Assembly (NCBI GenBank): GCA_014360825.1
Contig: JACIWT010000004.1
Location: 124,001-188,000, forward strand
Direction of reading: 5' to 3'
Length of the DNA: 64,000 nt
Source of the DNA: Chloroflexota bacterium
GTDB taxonomy: Bacteria; Chloroflexota; Anaerolineae; UBA2200; JACIWT01
Below the pieces are notes generated by a model. The model made no database searches. It saw only the letters and a list, made by a program, of their open reading frames with translations, and was not told the origin of the DNA. A program made the translations under genes and the position numbers. Of this stretch, positions 1-9,270 are shown piece after piece (the stretch's first letter is position 1; each line of letters starts with the position of its first letter).

Positions 1-316
1 GCAAGGGCACGATGGTCAGTCCCTTCTCCTGTACTCGGCTCGCCAGGCGGGCGATCTCCCGTTGGTGCAAGAGGAGTTTTCGATCCCGGCGCGGGTTGGG
101 GTTCTCGCGACTGCCCTGGGCATAAGGGGAAATATGAACGTTCACCATCCAGGCCTCGCCATCCCGGATGATGACATAACTATCGCGCAGGTTCACCCGG
201 CCCTGGCGGATAGACTTGATCTCCGTGCCAGTCAGGACAATCCCCGCCTCCTGGGTCTCCTGGATGGCATAATCGTGATACGCTTTTCGGTTGACGGCGA
301 TGGTCTTAATGGCCAC
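1..316 (-). CDS. smpB: SsrA-binding protein SmpB, 5' part only
   Basis: SmpB binds the tRNA-like part of tmRNA and brings it to stalled ribosomes for trans-translation. The reading frame on the minus strand begins at a GTG at 316-314 and translates as [18 protein letters not shown], then [18 protein letters not shown] and [24 protein letters not shown], which are the conserved SmpB core segments. About 105 codons are present and the C-terminal tail lies beyond the left edge. The start is two bases after the stop of the upstream protease gene, with GGGAAG a few bases before it, so it is probably co-transcribed. The identification is by family resemblance and is secure. The tmRNA gene itself was not seen. 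Confidence 0.93.
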   Translation of the reverse strand, partial: MAIKTIAVNRKAYHDYAIQETQEAGIVLTGTEIKSIRQGRVNLRDSYVIIRDGEAWMVNVHISPYAQGSRENPNPRRDRKLLLHQREIARLASRVQEKGLTIVPL

Positions 317-318
317 AT

Positions 319-1518
319 TCACTTCCCAGATAACAGGTAAGAGACCGCGCGGTCGAGTTGGGGATCGCGGCCCGCCTCCAGGTCCTCGTCGGTCAGTTTC
401 ACTTCGATGTCGGGCGTTAGACCCTGTCCCTCAATCTGGCGGCCTTTGGGCGTATACCAGTGGGTTACCGTCACCCGGAGCGAGGAACTATCGCTGAGCA
501 TAAACGCCTTCTGCACCGAGCCTTTGCCAAAAGTCCGCTCGCCGATGAGCACCGCGCGGCCGTAGTCCTGCAGCGCACCGGCCACAATTTCCGATGCGCT
601 GGCCGTGCCCCTATCCACCAATACCACCAAGGGCACCGAGACGGCCAGCCCTCCTTTCTTCACCGGATGTTGGGTCTCGTGACCATCGCGGTCTCGCTCG
701 ATCAGGACGATGCCATCGCTCAAGAACTGGCTGGCCAGCCGCTGAGCGACGTGCAGGAAGCCACCGGGATTGCCACGCAAGTCGAGGATCAGGCCCTTCG
801 GCTTTTGGCTCATCAGATTGCGCAAAGCAGCCTCTATGCGCTCGCTGGCCGCATCGTTGAATTCGTAAAGGCGCAAGTAGGCGATCCCATCCGGGCGTAT
901 CTCGCTCTCCACCGTCGCCATCTCGATGGTTTCACGGCGGATGGACACTTCGAATGGCTCCGGCTCGCCCTCCCGCAGGATGAGCAGGCGCACCACCGTA
1001 CCCCGTGGCCCGCGGATCAGGGCGATCACATGGATCAGTTCCAGGCCCTCCACCGAGACACCATCCACCTGGAGCACCTCATCGTTGGGGCGCAAGCCCG
1101 CGCGCTCGGCGGGAGAGTTGGGCAGGGGGCGCACGATCACGAAGTGCCCATCTCTCTCGTCAATTTCCGCGCCGATGCCCTCAAAAGTGCCTTGCACGTC
1201 CTCACTGAAAATCCGGGACTCGGTCGGCGTCAAAAAGGTGGTATGGCTATCGCCAAGGGAGCGAACCAACCCCTTGGTCGCACCATAGATCATCTCCTGG
1301 TAATCCAGCGGCTCGGTGTGATAGAATTCATTTTCGAGGATGCGCCAGGCCTCCCAGAACACGCGGAAACGGGCCTGTTGCTCCGCCGGGAGATCATTCG
1401 CCACGTACCCCAATGCTGGCGAGGAGTAGCGGCCCACACCAAAACCGGCGGCAAAGATCATGACAGCCGCCAGTGTGACGAAGAAACTAACCGTGATCCA
1501 CTTTCTCATTCTATCCAT
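319..1518 (-). CDS. S41 family C-terminal processing protease, copy 2
   Basis: This is a membrane-anchored carboxy-terminal processing protease of the CtpA/Prc family, 399 residues, expected to act outside the membrane on secreted proteins. An N-terminal hydrophobic helix (about residues 8-28) is followed by a short helical region, a PDZ domain (around residues 105-190, with [15 protein letters not shown]) and the S41 catalytic domain. The catalytic serine lies in the GTASASEI motif and the lysine in FGKGSVQ. The gene start overlaps the end of the preceding paralogue by 8 bp, and a second in-frame ATG three codons on is an equally good start. It ends two bases before smpB, so the three genes probably form an operon. 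The substrate is unknown. Confidence 0.9.
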   Translation of the reverse strand: MDRMRKWITVSFFVTLAAVMIFAAGFGVGRYSSPALGYVANDLPAEQQARFRVFWEAWRILENEFYHTEPLDYQEMIYGATKGLVRSLGDSHTTFLTPTESRIFSEDVQGTFEGIGAEIDERDGHFVIVRPLPNSPAERAGLRPNDEVLQVDGVSVEGLELIHVIALIRGPRGTVVRLLILREGEPEPFEVSIRRETIEMATVESEIRPDGIAYLRLYEFNDAASERIEAALRNLMSQKPKGLILDLRGNPGGFLHVAQRLASQFLSDGIVLIERDRDGHETQHPVKKGGLAVSVPLVVLVDRGTASASEIVAGALQDYGRAVLIGERTFGKGSVQKAFMLSDSSSLRVTVTHWYTPKGRQIEGQGLTPDIEVKLTDEDLEAGRDPQLDRAVSYLLSGK

Positions 1519-2797
1519 ACGAACCCACCATCACAGGAATAAACTCTGCCCAATCGGAGAAAGGCCGGCTGCTTGAGGAAACGCCTTGAGTGCGCAGGAG
1601 AGAAATTGCCTCTTCCAATTGTAGGTCTCGACCCGCCGCCAGGTCCTCCGCCTTGGTTTCGACCACCACATCCGGGGTCAGACCCTGGCCATTGATCTCA
1701 TGCCCGTTTGGGGTGAGCCAACGGGCGATGGTAACGTGCACACTGGAACCATCACTCAGTTCGTGGATGCTTTGCACTGAACCTTTGCCGAAGGTCCTCT
1801 GCCCAACCAGCAGGGCGCGATGATAATCCTGGATGGCCCCGGCAACGATCTCGGCAGCGCTGGCAGTCCCACCGTCCACCAGTACCACCAGGGGCCAGTC
1901 CACTGCCTTCCCATCCAGAGGGGCTGAATACCGCGTCTCCTCGTCCGAGGAAGTCCGCTCCCGCAGCACCAGCCCGCCGCGCAGGAATTCTCCCGTTACC
2001 GCCACAGCAGAGTTGACCAGCCCGCCGGGGTTGCCGCGCAAGTCCAGGACAACGGACGACGCATCTTCGCCCTGGAGACTCTCCAGCGCACGCCGTAACT
2101 CCCGTGGCGTGGCATCGCTGAACATCGTGATCTGGATATAGCCGATGCCGTCTTCGAGCACGCGCCAGTTGACAGTGGGCAGGTCTATTTCCTGGCGCAC
2201 GATTTCGAACACCAGGGGTTCTGGCTCGCCAGGCCGCTCGATACGCAGGCGCACGGTTGTCCCCACAGGGCCACGGACGAGGATCACCGCTTCCTCTATG
2301 GAGTAGCCAGCAATATCCGTATCATCCACAGCCAACACCACATCTCCGGCCCTCAGCCCCGCCCGCTCCGCCGGCGCGCCCTCCAGCAACGAGGAGATGA
2401 TGATCCGGCCATCTTCGTCGGTGCCCATGAGCGCGCCAATGCCACCGAATTTGCCCTGGTAGGCATCCTGCTCCAGCCGGTGTTGTGTCGGCTCCACGAA
2501 GGTGGTGAACGGGTCGCCGAGGGATTTCAACATCCCCTCGATGGCCCCGTAGGTCATATTCTTGTAGTCCAAGGACTCGCGGGCGTAGAAATCGCTTTCT
2601 ACGATATGCCAGGCTTCCCAGAATACGCGGAAGTTGTCTTGTTGCTCCACCGGAGTGTTGCCGACAGGGTAGCGCGTGCCTGGGGAGAGAATCTGCCCCA
2701 GTGCAAACCCTGCTCCGAAGATCACCGCAGAGCACACCGCGAAGGCAATCAATAGCCATATCCACTGTCGCCAAACACCGCGCTCCGACTCTATCAT
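1511..2797 (-). CDS. S41 family C-terminal processing protease, copy 1
   Basis: This 428-residue protein is a paralogue of the gene that follows it, with the same order of parts: an N-terminal transmembrane helix (about residues 12-32), a PDZ domain with ERAGLRAGDVVLAVDD, and an S41 protease domain with serine in GTASAAEI and lysine in FGKGSVQ. It is about 30 residues longer at the C-terminus than its neighbour. Members of this family cut at the C-termini of periplasmic or exported proteins. The tandem arrangement with smpB suggests a protein quality control operon, which is an inference. A candidate promoter lies just upstream at 2829-2857 on the same strand. Confidence 0.9.
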   Translation of the reverse strand: MIESERGVWRQWIWLLIAFAVCSAVIFGAGFALGQILSPGTRYPVGNTPVEQQDNFRVFWEAWHIVESDFYARESLDYKNMTYGAIEGMLKSLGDPFTTFVEPTQHRLEQDAYQGKFGGIGALMGTDEDGRIIISSLLEGAPAERAGLRAGDVVLAVDDTDIAGYSIEEAVILVRGPVGTTVRLRIERPGEPEPLVFEIVRQEIDLPTVNWRVLEDGIGYIQITMFSDATPRELRRALESLQGEDASSVVLDLRGNPGGLVNSAVAVTGEFLRGGLVLRERTSSDEETRYSAPLDGKAVDWPLVVLVDGGTASAAEIVAGAIQDYHRALLVGQRTFGKGSVQSIHELSDGSSVHVTIARWLTPNGHEINGQGLTPDVVVETKAEDLAAGRDLQLEEAISLLRTQGVSSSSRPFSDWAEFIPVMVGSYG

Positions 2798-2828
2798 CGC
2801 CCATCCTTCTGCTCGCTAATCTATGGAA

Positions 2829-2857
2829 ATTGTAGCACAACAAATAGCGGCGACCAA
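2829..2857 (-). promoter_or_regulatory. candidate promoter of the protease-smpB operon
   Basis: Read on the minus strand, TTGGTC (2857-2852) and TACAAT (2834-2829) are separated by 17 bases, and the -10 box lies 32 bases before the first protease start. The -35 box is only a partial match. No other convincing pair was seen in this gap. Confidence 0.5.
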
Positions 2858-2989
2858 ACGGCGCCACTTGACGTCAATCCCCACACAGGCGTGAGGACGG
2901 TCAAGAGTGCGGGGAGAGCCAAGAAAATCTGAAGACCAGCGACATAATTTTACATAATAGTTCTTTTGCAATTTTAACCAAAAACATTA

Positions 2990-3018
2990 TTGACAGGATG
3001 AGAGAAGTGTGATAAAAT
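2990..3018 (+). promoter_or_regulatory. sigma-70-type promoter of the nucleotidase gene
   Basis: A perfect TTGACA (2990-2995) is followed after exactly 17 bases by TAAAAT (3013-3018), in an AT-rich stretch unlike its surroundings. The expected transcript start is near 3025, giving a leader of about 190 bases. The leader contains an unused strong ribosome-binding sequence, AAGGAGGTGA, at 3136-3145. Confidence 0.8.
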
Positions 3019-3217
3019 AAAATTGCTTCAACGCCACACCGGATAGGCAAAGTACTTCTCGTCTTACGCTCCCGAACAACTATACTCCGTGCTCGAAACT
3101 TCAACTGCGTGGCAAATTCCACAATATCCGCCCAGAAGGAGGTGAGATTCGGTCACACAAATCGGTTCAAGGGAACAAATCTGAGTGGATGAGAGACGAA
3201 ATTCCGAAGGAGGGAAG

Positions 3218-6200
3218 ATGTCGAGTTCCACGAAAAGAATATTGGTTACTTCGCTTATCTTCGCCACGTTGGCGGTCTTCTTTGTCCTCGCACTGACCGC
3301 GCACGGCGAGGCCAGCCTCCAGAAACAAGTCACTATTCTCCACACCAATGACTTCCACGGCTATCTGGAAACCGACTATAGGGGTCGAGGCGGCTCCGCC
3401 TACATGGCGGGCAAGATCAACGAGATCCGCACCGAAGTCGGCGCGGCCAACGTGGCCCTATTGGACGCCGGCGACATCTATTTGGGCGCAGCGCCCATCT
3501 CCCAGTTGCTATTGGGCGAAAGCGCCATTGACATCTACAATATGATCGGCTACGATGTCGCCGCCTACGGCAACCACGAGTTCGACAAGGGACAGGATGT
3601 GCTCATGCAGCGCACCGCGCAGTCCACCTTCCCTTGGGTGAGCGCCAACATCGTCCTCGAGGGCACCGAATGGGACCACCCCACCTGGACCCAGCCGTAC
3701 GTCATCCTGACCCTGGGCGAACCAGGCAACGAGGTGCGCCTGGGTGTCATCGGCCTGACCACCGACGAGACCCCGCTGGTCACCCTCAAAGGCACGACGG
3801 AGGGGTTGGTGTTCAAAGACCTGACCGAGACCGTTCTCCACTACTACGACGAGGTCAAGGCCCAGTCCGACGCCTTGATCGTCCTGGCCCACATGGGCAC
3901 AGAGGATAGCGGCCCCTACAAGGGCCTCAAGACCGTGGCCCAGGAACTGATCGACGCTGGCAAGCCCGTGGATCTGATGATTGGCGGGCACCAACATCAG
4001 GCCCTCTCGACTCCGACAATGGTCGGCAACACGGCCATCGTGTGCGCCGGATACTACGGCCGCTGGCTGGGGCGGGTCAACGCGACTGTCGATCCCGCGA
4101 CCAAGAAACTAACTGTTGACAGTTACGAGTTAATCACCATCAACAACACCCTCACCCCCGACCCGGCAGTGGCGGATCGAGTAGCCTACTGGGCCAGCGT
4201 GGTGGCTCCCGTCCTCCAGCAACCGGTGGGCTACACCAACGTCAGCTTGGTGCGGAACTACAACGGCGAGTCGAACATTGGCGACCTGGTGGCCGATAGC
4301 ATGCGGTGGAAGGCGGATCAGTACGATGATGGCGAAGTCAACGGCTCGGTGGACATTGCCTTCACCAACCCCGGTGGCCTGCGTGCGGACATCGTCATCC
4401 CCGAGGGTGCTACGCTGCCTTACACCATCACCTGGGGCGATACCTTCAACGTCCTGCCCTTCGCTAACACCCTCTACCTGATGGATCTGACCGGTTGGCA
4501 GATCCAGGCCCTGCTGGATCAGGCTGCCACTTTGTATAAGGGCATCCTCCAGTCCTCGGGCGTCACCTGGTACTGGTACAATAATTGCAGCTGCGCTTCG
4601 CCCACCGCCTGGGGCGCTTACGGGGTGATGGTGAACGGCGAGCCGCTGGACTACAAGAAGACCTACCGCGTTGTTACCAACAACTTCCTGGCCCCTGGTG
4701 GGGACGGCTGGGTCACCTTTATCGAAGGCACCAACCGCTGGGATACCTACTACGATATGCAGGAAGGGCTCAACGAGTACATCCATTGGTACAATGAGAA
4801 CGTCGGTCCCATTGACTACCAAGTGGAGGATCGCATCGTCCAACTGGACAAGGTGGTAACCATCCTGCACACCAACGACGAGCACGGGCGTGCTTACACC
4901 GATACCTACCGCGGCAACCCCATTGGTTTGCCCTACATTGCCTCGTTGGTCAAGCACGAGCGGGCCAAGAACCCCAACGCTCTTCTGATGAGTGCCAGCG
5001 ATACTATCCAGGGCAATGCCTTCGCCTTCTACTTCCGGAATGCACCCGGTCCCACGCCCGGTGGGGAGACCACTCTGGCTAACCCCATGATGGCAGCCAT
5101 GAACTTGATGGGCTATGATGTCTCCACCATTGGCAACCATGAGTACAACTTCGGGCGCGAGACCTTCGCCAAGGCACTTGGGCAGGCGAACTTCCCGTTT
5201 GTAGCCGCCAACGTTAGCGATGACGGCCGCTATGGCTTCATCGAGGACAACGTGCAGGATTACGTCACCTTCGACGTGGAAGGCCTCAAGGTCGCTGTCT
5301 ACGGCCTGACCAACCCGCGGGTGCCCTCCTACGAACTACCCAGCAACATCGAGGGCTTGACCTTCGTGGGCGGGTTCGAGACATCGCAAACCCTAGTGCC
5401 CCAGATACTGGCGGATGAGAATCCCGACCTGATGGTGGCACTGACCCACCTGGGCTACGCTCCCTACGAGGGATCCAGGCCCGAGGACACCGATGTCTTT
5501 ATAGCCGAAAACATGGCCGGCATTGACGTCATCATCGGCGGCCACAGCCATACGAAACTCGACCCGGCGGTGCTGGTCACCTCCGACATCAACCCCGAGG
5601 GCACGCTGATCGCCCAGGCCGAGCGCCATGCTTACTACCTGGGCAAGGTCACTGTGGGCTTCAAGGAGACCGGCCACAGTTATGAGATCGTCCTCCGCGA
5701 GGGTCGGCTGCTGCCGGCTGGCCTGCTACCGCCTGATCCCGAGTTGGAGGCGCTGATGGAGCCATACGTGGCCGAACTGAATGCCTACACCAGCACGGTG
5801 ATCGGCGAGAGCCTGGTGGACCTGGATGCCCGGACGGCGTTCTACGAGGAGACTGCCGCCGCCAACCTGCAGGCCGATGCCTCCAAGTGGGTCCTGGAGC
5901 AGGCTGGCATCCCGGTGGACTTCCACCTGTCCGGCGCGATGACCAACCAGTATGTCCCGGCTGGGACTCTAACCGTGGGCAATATGTTCACCCTGATGCC
6001 CTACGAGAACTCTCTGGTGGTCATGCGCATGAATGGCCCGCAACTCAAGCGCGTCCTGGAGCGCAGTTTCTACAACTACGATCTGTGGCGCCAGGGCCGA
6101 GCCCGCTACACCACTTGCTTCCTGGACATCTCTTCCGGTGGGCAGATCAACTACGATCCTGAAACGCCTGAGTCTGGGGACAACGTAGTGTGGCTGCGCG

Positions 6201-7222
6201 TCAACGGGGTGCCGGTGGACTTCAACGATGCGGACACCTACTACAACGTCTCCACCGTCAACTATCTGGCGGCGGGTGCCTGTTCCTACAGCGATGAGGG
6301 CGTTTCCATCTGGCCGCTGGACCAGATCATCTACGACACCCAGTACTACGTGCGCGATGCGGTCATTGACTACATCAAGGCGCACACGCCCATCTCGCCG
6401 CAGGTAGAGGGCCGCATCCTGTTCGCCGGGCCGCCGTGCAATGCCAGCCCCACGGTCCACACCTATTCCGGGCCTGTCGGTGCCTTCTTCGACCAGAGTG
6501 ATATGACCAAGGTGTACTTCGGCGCCCGCTTCGAGCGCCCCTCGACGACCGGGGCACCTTGCGGGCTCTGCACCGACTTCGTAGAACTCTACGTCGGCGG
6601 GACCGAAGTGCCCATGATCGGCGAGCCCAAGCACGAGTTCTCGAAGAAGTGGGCAGGCCCACCCGGCTATGACTTCTGGACCTACGTCTTCGGCCCGTAC
6701 ACCGTGGACACGGTCGGCAAGCCATTGGCTATCACCCTGGTGTCCAACGGCGTCCCTGTCTGGTCTGGCAATCTGCGACCCAATGCTGTGCTGAACCTCA
6801 ACGAACTCTATGTCTTCAGCGGGCTGTACCAGGATACTGGTAACAACCCGTCCCCAGGCAGAATGCGCCTCTATGCCTACAGGCCGTGGCAAGAGGGCGA
6901 TCCTGAGGTGGAGACGGCGGGCTGGGTGTCCGGCAAAGACTACGACATCTGGCAAGAGGTGTCCGCGAATGTGGCCATCCCCAGCACGGGCTACTGGGCG
7001 TTGTCATACCGGAACGAACTGGCCGACCTGGTGGACCAGATCAAACTCGGCTACATGGTTTGGTTCACTCCGCCATGTCCGGAGGCTAGCAACATCGGTC
7101 CGTCCGTGTTGAACCGCTTCGGCATCCCGTCGCCGAACAACCCGAACGGCATCGAGTTCCACTACGTCTGGCCGGCCCTGTACGGTGGCAACATCATGCA
7201 ACATAGCGGATGCGGGGAGTAG
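3218..7222 (+). CDS. secreted tandem (duplicated) 5'-nucleotidase / metallophosphoesterase
   Basis: This protein of about 1334 residues carries two complete UshA/5'-nucleotidase units in one chain, and should release phosphate from extracellular nucleotides. The start at 3218 is chosen because AGGAGG at 3208-3213 precedes it and it opens directly into a signal peptide (KRILVTSLIFATLAVFFVLA). Unit 1 has the metal motifs HTNDFHG (near residue 42), GDIYLG, GNHEFD, AHMG and GGHQH, then a C-terminal nucleotidase domain with NPGGLRADI. Unit 2 begins near residue 545 and repeats HTNDEHG, GNHEYN, THLG and GGHSH, but its C-domain lacks the matching arginine motif. About 270 further residues (from roughly 1065) are unassigned and aromatic-rich, without a visible cell-wall anchor. 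The usual family length is 500-650 residues. Substrate specificity of each half is unknown. Confidence 0.88.
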   Translation: MSSSTKRILVTSLIFATLAVFFVLALTAHGEASLQKQVTILHTNDFHGYLETDYRGRGGSAYMAGKINEIRTEVGAANVALLDAGDIYLGAAPISQLLLGESAIDIYNMIGYDVAAYGNHEFDKGQDVLMQRTAQSTFPWVSANIVLEGTEWDHPTWTQPYVILTLGEPGNEVRLGVIGLTTDETPLVTLKGTTEGLVFKDLTETVLHYYDEVKAQSDALIVLAHMGTEDSGPYKGLKTVAQELIDAGKPVDLMIGGHQHQALSTPTMVGNTAIVCAGYYGRWLGRVNATVDPATKKLTVDSYELITINNTLTPDPAVADRVAYWASVVAPVLQQPVGYTNVSLVRNYNGESNIGDLVADSMRWKADQYDDGEVNGSVDIAFTNPGGLRADIVIPEGATLPYTITWGDTFNVLPFANTLYLMDLTGWQIQALLDQAATLYKGILQSSGVTWYWYNNCSCASPTAWGAYGVMVNGEPLDYKKTYRVVTNNFLAPGGDGWVTFIEGTNRWDTYYDMQEGLNEYIHWYNENVGPIDYQVEDRIVQLDKVVTILHTNDEHGRAYTDTYRGNPIGLPYIASLVKHERAKNPNALLMSASDTIQGNAFAFYFRNAPGPTPGGETTLANPMMAAMNLMGYDVSTIGNHEYNFGRETFAKALGQANFPFVAANVSDDGRYGFIEDNVQDYVTFDVEGLKVAVYGLTNPRVPSYELPSNIEGLTFVGGFETSQTLVPQILADENPDLMVALTHLGYAPYEGSRPEDTDVFIAENMAGIDVIIGGHSHTKLDPAVLVTSDINPEGTLIAQAERHAYYLGKVTVGFKETGHSYEIVLREGRLLPAGLLPPDPELEALMEPYVAELNAYTSTVIGESLVDLDARTAFYEETAAANLQADASKWVLEQAGIPVDFHLSGAMTNQYVPAGTLTVGNMFTLMPYENSLVVMRMNGPQLKRVLERSFYNYDLWRQGRARYTTCFLDISSGGQINYDPETPESGDNVVWLRVNGVPVDFNDADTYYNVSTVNYLAAGACSYSDEGVSIWPLDQIIYDTQYYVRDAVIDYIKAHTPISPQVEGRILFAGPPCNASPTVHTYSGPVGAFFDQSDMTKVYFGARFERPSTTGAPCGLCTDFVELYVGGTEVPMIGEPKHEFSKKWAGPPGYDFWTYVFGPYTVDTVGKPLAITLVSNGVPVWSGNLRPNAVLNLNELYVFSGLYQDTGNNPSPGRMRLYAYRPWQEGDPEVETAGWVSGKDYDIWQEVSANVAIPSTGYWALSYRNELADLVDQIKLGYMVWFTPPCPEASNIGPSVLNRFGIPSPNNPNGIEFHYVWPALYGGNIMQHSGCGE

Positions 7223-7272
7223 GGTAAAGGCGGAATGTAGACCGCCACACACTTCTTAGCCCGCCCATCCCA

Positions 7273-7306
7273 GGCCGATGGGGCTTCGCGCCCCATCGGC
7301 CTTTTT
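7273..7306 (+). terminator. rho-independent terminator after the nucleotidase gene
   Basis: A perfect 12-bp stem (GGCCGATGGGGC at 7273-7284 with its complement at 7290-7301) closes a 5-base loop and runs straight into a T tract at 7302-7306. It lies about 50 bases after the stop codon. Confidence 0.93.
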
Positions 7307-7339
7307 GTGGGCATTTTTCGGCCTTCCAGGATAATGGGC

Positions 7340-7345
7340 TATAAT
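7340..7345 (+). promoter_or_regulatory. candidate -10 box for gnd-glk-tkt
   Basis: A perfect TATAAT lies between the upstream terminator and the gnd ribosome-binding site. The best -35 at 17 bases is only TTCGGC, so this is a weak promoter call. The transcript would begin near 7352, leaving a leader of about 13 bases that still includes AGGAGG. Confidence 0.45.
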
Positions 7346-7364
7346 GCTGCCAGGAGGGCAACCG

Positions 7365-8261
7365 ATGGAACTAGGAATCGTAGGGCTGGGGCGAATGGGG
7401 AGCAGTATCGCGCGCCGCCTCCTCCGGGGTGGGCACCGGGTGGTCGTCTACAATCGCACGCCGGACAGGACCCGCGAATTGGAAGGGGAGGGGGCCGAGG
7501 GCGTGTACTCACTGTCAGAACTGGCTGCAAAACTGGCCCCGCCGCGGGCTATCTGGCTCATGCTGCCAGCAGGCAATCCGGTGGGCGAGGCCATCGAAGC
7601 GCTTCTTCCCGCCCTTTCTGAAGGCGACATCCTGATGGACGGCGGCAACTCTTATTACAAGGATTCGGTTCACCGTGCTGCGATGCTCCAGGAGCGGGGG
7701 ATTCACTTCCTCGATGTGGGCACAAGCGGAGGTATCTGGGGGCTGAAGGTTGGCTATTGCCTGATGGTCGGTGGGGAAGAAGAGGTGTTCAGACACCTGG
7801 AGCCCATTTTCAAGAGCCTGGCTTCCGAGGGAGGCTACGCCTATGTAGGCCCCAGCGGGGCCGGGCACTTCGTCAAGATGGTGCACAACGGCATCGAGTA
7901 CGGTCTGTTGGAGGCCTATGCCGAGGGCTTCGAGATCCTCAGAGCGTCGCCGTACAACTTGGACCTGGCAGCGGTAGCGCGCCTGTGGAACCACGGCAGT
8001 GTGGTGCGGTCCTGGCTGCTCGAATTGGCAGAGAGCGCCTTTGAGAAGGAGCCAGACTTGGCTTCCATCCGCGGCTACGTGGAAGATTCGGGCGAGGGGC
8101 GCTGGACAATGCTGGAATCCATGGACTTGAATGTGCCAGCACCCGTGATCGCCCTGGCGCTCCTGATGCGTTTCCGCTCGCGGCAAGACGAATCTTTTGC
8201 CGCCAAGGTCATCGCCGCGTTGCGCCGAGAATTCGGTGGACACCCCGTGAAGATGACATAA
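7365..8261 (+). CDS. gnd: 6-phosphogluconate dehydrogenase, short form
   Basis: This enzyme oxidises and decarboxylates 6-phosphogluconate to ribulose 5-phosphate in the pentose phosphate pathway. The protein is about 298 residues, the length of the short, often NAD-preferring class rather than the 470-residue enteric form. It has the Rossmann motif GIVGLGRMG at the N-terminus, the substrate-binding segments GNSYYKDS and DVGTSGGIWG, and the catalytic HNGIEYG segment with its preceding lysine (FVKMVHNG). The ATG at 7365 is chosen over one at 7344 because AGGAGGG sits 8 bases upstream and translation begins MELGIVGLG. It leads an apparent operon with glucokinase and transketolase. Cofactor preference is an inference from the class. 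Confidence 0.92.
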   Translation: MELGIVGLGRMGSSIARRLLRGGHRVVVYNRTPDRTRELEGEGAEGVYSLSELAAKLAPPRAIWLMLPAGNPVGEAIEALLPALSEGDILMDGGNSYYKDSVHRAAMLQERGIHFLDVGTSGGIWGLKVGYCLMVGGEEEVFRHLEPIFKSLASEGGYAYVGPSGAGHFVKMVHNGIEYGLLEAYAEGFEILRASPYNLDLAAVARLWNHGSVVRSWLLELAESAFEKEPDLASIRGYVEDSGEGRWTMLESMDLNVPAPVIALALLMRFRSRQDESFAAKVIAALRREFGGHPVKMT

Positions 8262-8277
8262 CGAAGGAGGATTTACT

Positions 8278-9261
8278 ATGATACTCGCTGGGGATGTGGG
8301 TGCAACGAAAACCCATCTGGCGCTTTACAAATCAGAGGGAGGTCAATTGGTCCAGGTGGCGTTGCGCACGTTCGAGAGCCAGAGGCACCCGAGTCTGGCC
8401 GCCGTGGTGCGCGCATTCTTGGCCCAGGAGAGAGTTATCATCCAGGGCGCCTGCTTCGGGGTGGCGGGCCCTGTGGTGGGCGGCGAGTCCAGCATCACGA
8501 ACCTGTCTTGGGCACTCAACGAGCGAGGCCTGGAGCGGGACTGCGGCATCGCCAAGGTGAAGTTGCTGAATGACCTCGAGGCGACGGCCAACGCCGTGCC
8601 CATCCTTCAACCTAAGGATCTGTTTGTCCTCAACCAGGGAATACGGCAGGAGGGTGGAAACATGGCCGTCATCGCCCCGGGCACGGGACTGGGCGAGGCC
8701 ATCCTGTTCTGGGATGGCGAGAGGTACCGTCCCTCCGCCTCTGAGGGCGGGCACACGGATTTCGGACCCGCCAACGAAATGCAGATCAGACTCTTGGAGT
8801 ATCTCCGCGAACGCAAAGGGTTTGACCACGTGAGTTACGAGCGGGTGGCCTCCGGCTTGGGCCTGATGAATATCTACAATTTCCTGAAGGATTCGGGTTA
8901 CGCCGAGGAGCCGCAGTGGCTGGCCGAACGCTTGGCAGCAAGCAAGGACCCCAATGCGGTGATCTCCCGGGCTGCATTGGCCAAAGAGTGCGAGTTGTGC
9001 GTGATGACGCTGCACATTATGGTGGAAATCTTGGGCGCGGAAGCAGGGAACTTAGCCCTCAAGGCCCTGGCAACGGGCGGCGTGTACGTAGGCGGCGGTA
9101 TCCCGCCCAAGATACTCGATAAACTCAGCGATGGCACTTTCATGAATGCCTTCGTCAACAAAGGGCGATTCAAGCCCTTTATGCCGCGCATCCCAGTGTA
9201 CGTCATCTTGAACGAGCAAGCAGCGCTTCTGGGCGCAGCGCGCTGGGCTTCTGAGATGTAG
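8278..9261 (+). CDS. glk: glucokinase (Glk family)
   Basis: This 327-residue cytoplasmic kinase phosphorylates glucose at carbon 6 with ATP. It belongs to the Glk (non-ROK) family: the N-terminal phosphate motif is LAGDVGATKTHLAL, followed by GVAGPV, the segment LLNDLEATANAVP that holds the catalytic aspartate, APGTGLGEA, and EGGHTDFGP. A strong AGGAGG precedes the ATG. It lies 16 bases after gnd and 9 bases before tkt, so glucose 6-phosphate production and the pentose phosphate enzymes are expressed together. The length is normal for the family. Confidence 0.92.
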   Translation: MILAGDVGATKTHLALYKSEGGQLVQVALRTFESQRHPSLAAVVRAFLAQERVIIQGACFGVAGPVVGGESSITNLSWALNERGLERDCGIAKVKLLNDLEATANAVPILQPKDLFVLNQGIRQEGGNMAVIAPGTGLGEAILFWDGERYRPSASEGGHTDFGPANEMQIRLLEYLRERKGFDHVSYERVASGLGLMNIYNFLKDSGYAEEPQWLAERLAASKDPNAVISRAALAKECELCVMTLHIMVEILGAEAGNLALKALATGGVYVGGGIPPKILDKLSDGTFMNAFVNKGRFKPFMPRIPVYVILNEQAALLGAARWASEM

Positions 9262-9270
9262 GGGGTAGAT

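Noticed and set aside
460-1542. Long open frame on the plus strand across the second protease gene
   Set aside because: It is antisense to an intact S41 protease with all catalytic motifs and translates to a composition typical of a shadow frame. No ribosome-binding site or family match.
4130-5140. Long minus-strand frame inside the nucleotidase gene
   Set aside because: The plus-strand protein is clearly coding here (metal motifs of unit 2). The minus frame is a consequence of codon bias. The same reasoning applies to minus frames at 5969-6955, 8332-9015 and 17704-18810.
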